Of a stretch of 64,000 nucleotides of DNA, positions 62,239-64,000 are shown piece after piece. The stretch's first letter is position 1. Each line of letters begins with the position of its first letter. Source of the stretch: CBDDKU01 sp965230375 (GTDB taxonomy: Bacteria > Bacteroidota > Bacteroidia > Flavobacteriales_D > Cryomorphaceae); contig CBDDKU010000022.1 of NCBI GenBank assembly GCA_965230375.1, positions 1-64,000 on the forward strand, in the 5' to 3' direction. A model generated the notes under the pieces. That model searched no databases. It was not told where the DNA came from and saw nothing but the letters and a program-made list of their open reading frames with translations. Position numbers and translations under genes: made by a program.

Positions 62239-63015
62239 TTACTCGCCTTTGGGCAGAATTTGGTACTCAAATACGATTCGATCGTCGTACCCCAGCGGAT
62301 AGGCGTGGTGCTTTCGGGTGCTTCTTATGGCTATGCTGAATGTGGCAATGCGCTTGATATGCTTTTCGAGAACATCGAAAATCAAGATGTTTCCTGGTTG
62401 CCATTTTTCACCTTGAATCCGGTATTCAATAGGAAGGTCTTCGGGATCACTAGCTTTTACCACAAACTCAATCCGGTCTCCAGGGCTCAGGCTTAAGCTA
62501 GTTTTTACACGACGTGGCTTACCGGGAACCCAAAGATTGCCAAAATTGTCTTTGATGTATTCTATAATCGGAAATCCTCCTTCGTTGGATGCACGCATGG
62601 CGCGATAGGCGGTGATCTTAGATCTCACTTCTCCTGACACTCCGAGAATTAAGTGCTTTTGATGTACAAAGAGCTCCCTGCGGTGAATGTTTGGGTCTCG
62701 ATATAGTTCGAGAATCTTTAAATAGGTAACGAAGGTATGTTTGTCGCCGAATGCTTCCTGAAAGTCGGTGTCCCAATGCTGGACAATAACATCGATCAAA
62801 TCTGAAAAGGGAGTGTGATAAATCAACCCTTCCGCAGCAGATTCTGGTGGAAGGTTGTTTTCGACTCCAGCTTTAATTTCATTCCAAGATCTAATCTTTT
62901 CGGCAGGAATATCACTATTCGATTGCCACTCTTTGCCATAGTGGTTCGCTAGGCTGGCTTCCACAAAATCGCGCAAGGCATTCTCGGCATCGTATATGGC
63001 TTTGGTTATTTCCAT
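62239..63015 (-). CDS. Swt1/HEPN-like domain plus Ig-like domain protein
   Basis: 258 residues from the ATG at 63015. The N-terminal helical domain (about 1-150) contains RDPNIH near residue 113, which fits the HEPN Rx4-6H motif, and a Swt1-HEPN-like overall pattern (AENALRDFVEASLANHYGKEW, FSDLIDVIVQHWDTDF). The C-terminal part from about 165 is a beta-sandwich (SLSLSPGDRIEFVVKASDPEDLPIEYRI). HEPN domains often act as RNases or in defence and stress; catalytic activity cannot be judged. No toxin partner is evident next to it. Confidence 0.65.
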   Translation of the reverse strand: MEITKAIYDAENALRDFVEASLANHYGKEWQSNSDIPAEKIRSWNEIKAGVENNLPPESAAEGLIYHTPFSDLIDVIVQHWDTDFQEAFGDKHTFVTYLKILELYRDPNIHRRELFVHQKHLILGVSGEVRSKITAYRAMRASNEGGFPIIEYIKDNFGNLWVPGKPRRVKTSLSLSPGDRIEFVVKASDPEDLPIEYRIQGEKWQPGNILIFDVLEKHIKRIATFSIAIRSTRKHHAYPLGYDDRIVFEYQILPKGE

Positions 63016-63078
63016 CGAGCTGCAATATGGCAAAAATTGACTCCAAATTCCAGAACTCCAATCAGAATCTATTCACCT

Positions 63079-63086
63079 TATATTTG
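63079..63086 (+). promoter_or_regulatory. Candidate -7 box of the DUF1684 gene
   Basis: TATATTTG, exact TAnnTTTG match, ending 4 bases before the ATG at 63091; predicts a leaderless or near-leaderless mRNA. Confidence 0.5.
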
Positions 63087-63090
63087 TCAC

Positions 63091-63699
63091 ATGAAATTGA
63101 TTTTAACCGTCGGGATTTTTGTCTTTGCGACTTCTCTTGCTCAAGGTCAAGTTGAAACAGGAGACATGGAATATTTAAAATTTTGGAGTGAAACTGATTC
63201 AGTTTTTGCGAGTGAAGAAATATCTCCGCTGAAAAAAGAAGACCTGTCTTCATTTGATAGTGTGCCACGATTTGCATTCGATCCGTCATATCGCGTTGAA
63301 GCTTTGTGGACAGGTGTAAAGAGACAGAAGCCCGAAAAGTTTGATACGTCAACCGACCGAAAGGCAACATACCAAAAGGTGGGGGTGATTAATTTTAAAT
63401 TGAATGGAGATTCTCTTGAGCTATCGGCTTATCAGAACCTAGATTACTTGCGTAAACCTGGAGCTAAACCTTATGTATTTATTCCGTTTACTGATGATTC
63501 GAATGGGGAAGAAACATATGGTGGTGGGCGATACATCGATATGGATGTTCCTACCCAAGACACTATAGTTGTGGATTTTAATTTGGTGTACAATCCATAT
63601 TGCGCCTATAGTGACCGTTACTCATGTCCGGTGCCACCACGAGAAAATTACATTAAAACAAAGGTGCTGGCGGGTGCAAGAAACCCGAATGATCACTAG
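63091..63699 (+). CDS. Exported DUF1684-family protein
   Basis: 202 residues from the ATG at 63091. Signal peptide MKLILTVGIFVFATSLAQG, then DUF1684 marks: VGVINFKLNGDSLELSAYQ, FIPFTDDSNGEETYGGGRYID, DFNLVYNPYCAYSDRYSCPVPPREN with Cys near the end. The family is widespread, secreted and functionally unassigned. Longer frame to 63037 is rejected because the -7 box lies just before the ATG. Confidence 0.88.
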   Translation: MKLILTVGIFVFATSLAQGQVETGDMEYLKFWSETDSVFASEEISPLKKEDLSSFDSVPRFAFDPSYRVEALWTGVKRQKPEKFDTSTDRKATYQKVGVINFKLNGDSLELSAYQNLDYLRKPGAKPYVFIPFTDDSNGEETYGGGRYIDMDVPTQDTIVVDFNLVYNPYCAYSDRYSCPVPPRENYIKTKVLAGARNPNDH

Positions 63700-63700
63700 G

Positions 63701-64000
63701 TTATTCCGTTTCCGACTTCCAGGTCCGCTCTGTTACCGCTTCACCGTTTTTGAAGTAAAACACACCGCCCCAGTTGTGAACGACTTTCTTGTATTCGTTT
63801 CCAGTTCCGTCCTTAACAACAACTCTAGTCGTTGTTGTTCGGTTTCCTTCTTCTTCGATGGTCTCTGATACACCTTCGGGAAATGCCTTGGCTAGTTCTT
63901 TTTGGTAGTCTTCCAAAGACATCTGCTCAACATCACCAGTTACAGATTTCGGTGCTGGCTCCTTCTTTTCTTCAGCCTTTCTCTGCGATTCACGCTTCTT
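63701..64000 (-). CDS. C-terminal end of an unknown protein (partial)
   Basis: The last 99 residues of a longer minus-strand gene that continues past the right edge. The visible part starts with a highly charged Lys/Glu/Arg region (KKRESQRKAEEKKEPAPK), followed by a compact domain (SLEDYQKELAKAFPEGV to WGGVFYFKNGEAVTERTW). No function can be assigned. It lies 1 base from the DUF1684 stop, on the opposite strand. Confidence 0.65.
   Translation of the reverse strand, partial: KKRESQRKAEEKKEPAPKSVTGDVEQMSLEDYQKELAKAFPEGVSETIEEEGNRTTTTRVVVKDGTGNEYKKVVHNWGGVFYFKNGEAVTERTWKSETE

Overview
This 64 kb window looks like a chromosomal segment from a member of the Bacteroidota, most likely order Flavobacteriales. 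The reasons are: TAnnTTTG-type -7 promoter boxes just upstream of several genes; scarce Shine-Dalgarno sequences and several TTG/GTG starts; lipoproteins with acidic export signals after the cysteine; and Bacteroidota-typical genes and pairings (riboswitch-btuB-BtuG-like, LptD opposite an OstA-like protein, SiaB/SiaC, CCG-type Fe-S proteins). I see no rRNA, tRNA, CRISPR array, prophage or transposase gene. Most of the window is ordinary housekeeping chromosome.

Layout. 0-3.2 kb: a LOG-family nucleosidase (cut by the window edge) and uvrA, which carries a one-base frameshift. 3.2-12.2 kb: one minus-strand run for cell wall and surface polysaccharide (lytic transglycosylase, WecA/MraY-like initiating transferase, RfbC epimerase, Wzc-type tyrosine kinase with a striking Tyr-Gly tail, Wza-type export lipoprotein, GT4 glycosyltransferase, asparagine synthase). 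12.2-14.2 kb: a PBP4-type peptidase, then a 450 bp intergenic region with several hairpins. 14.2-18.5 kb: TPR protein, hexitol-phosphatase-like HAD enzyme and TrkA/TrkH potassium uptake. 18.6-21.8 kb: cobalamin riboswitch, BtuB and a BtuG-like beta-propeller lipoprotein. 21.8-24 kb: Mpo1-like protein, GNAT, a lipoprotein and a doubly frameshifted secreted protein. 24-26.4 kb: a visibly AT-rich accessory patch with small membrane and unknown proteins and dispersed palindromic repeats.

26.4-34.2 kb: S9 peptidase, PPP-like phosphatase, then a minus-strand run of an unknown protein, a CCG-type Fe-S protein, a membrane Fe-S protein, an MCE/MlaD protein and an AmiC-type amidase. 34.2-38.5 kb: LptD facing an OstA-like protein. 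38.5-45.5 kb: glyA, fah, rel/spo, fur, STAS and purA on one strand. 45.6-50 kb: DCC protein, a VapC-type toxin-antitoxin pair with a repeated upstream operator, a kinase-fold phosphotransferase, peroxiredoxin, ZIP transporter and methyltransferase. 50.2-57.5 kb: SiaB/SiaC facing a 1031-residue ABCG-like transporter, two unknown exported proteins and a sodium:solute symporter. 57.6-64 kb: PriA, a PlsC-like acyltransferase, a cyclophilin lipoprotein, DUF1883, a HEPN-like two-domain protein, DUF1684 and the C-terminal end of an unknown protein.

A cross-cutting observation is that at least three genes (uvrA, dacB, the DUF3299-like gene), and possibly lptD, contain single-base indels, half of them in homopolymers. 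Either the assembly has indel errors or the strain is accumulating pseudogenes; reads are needed to decide.
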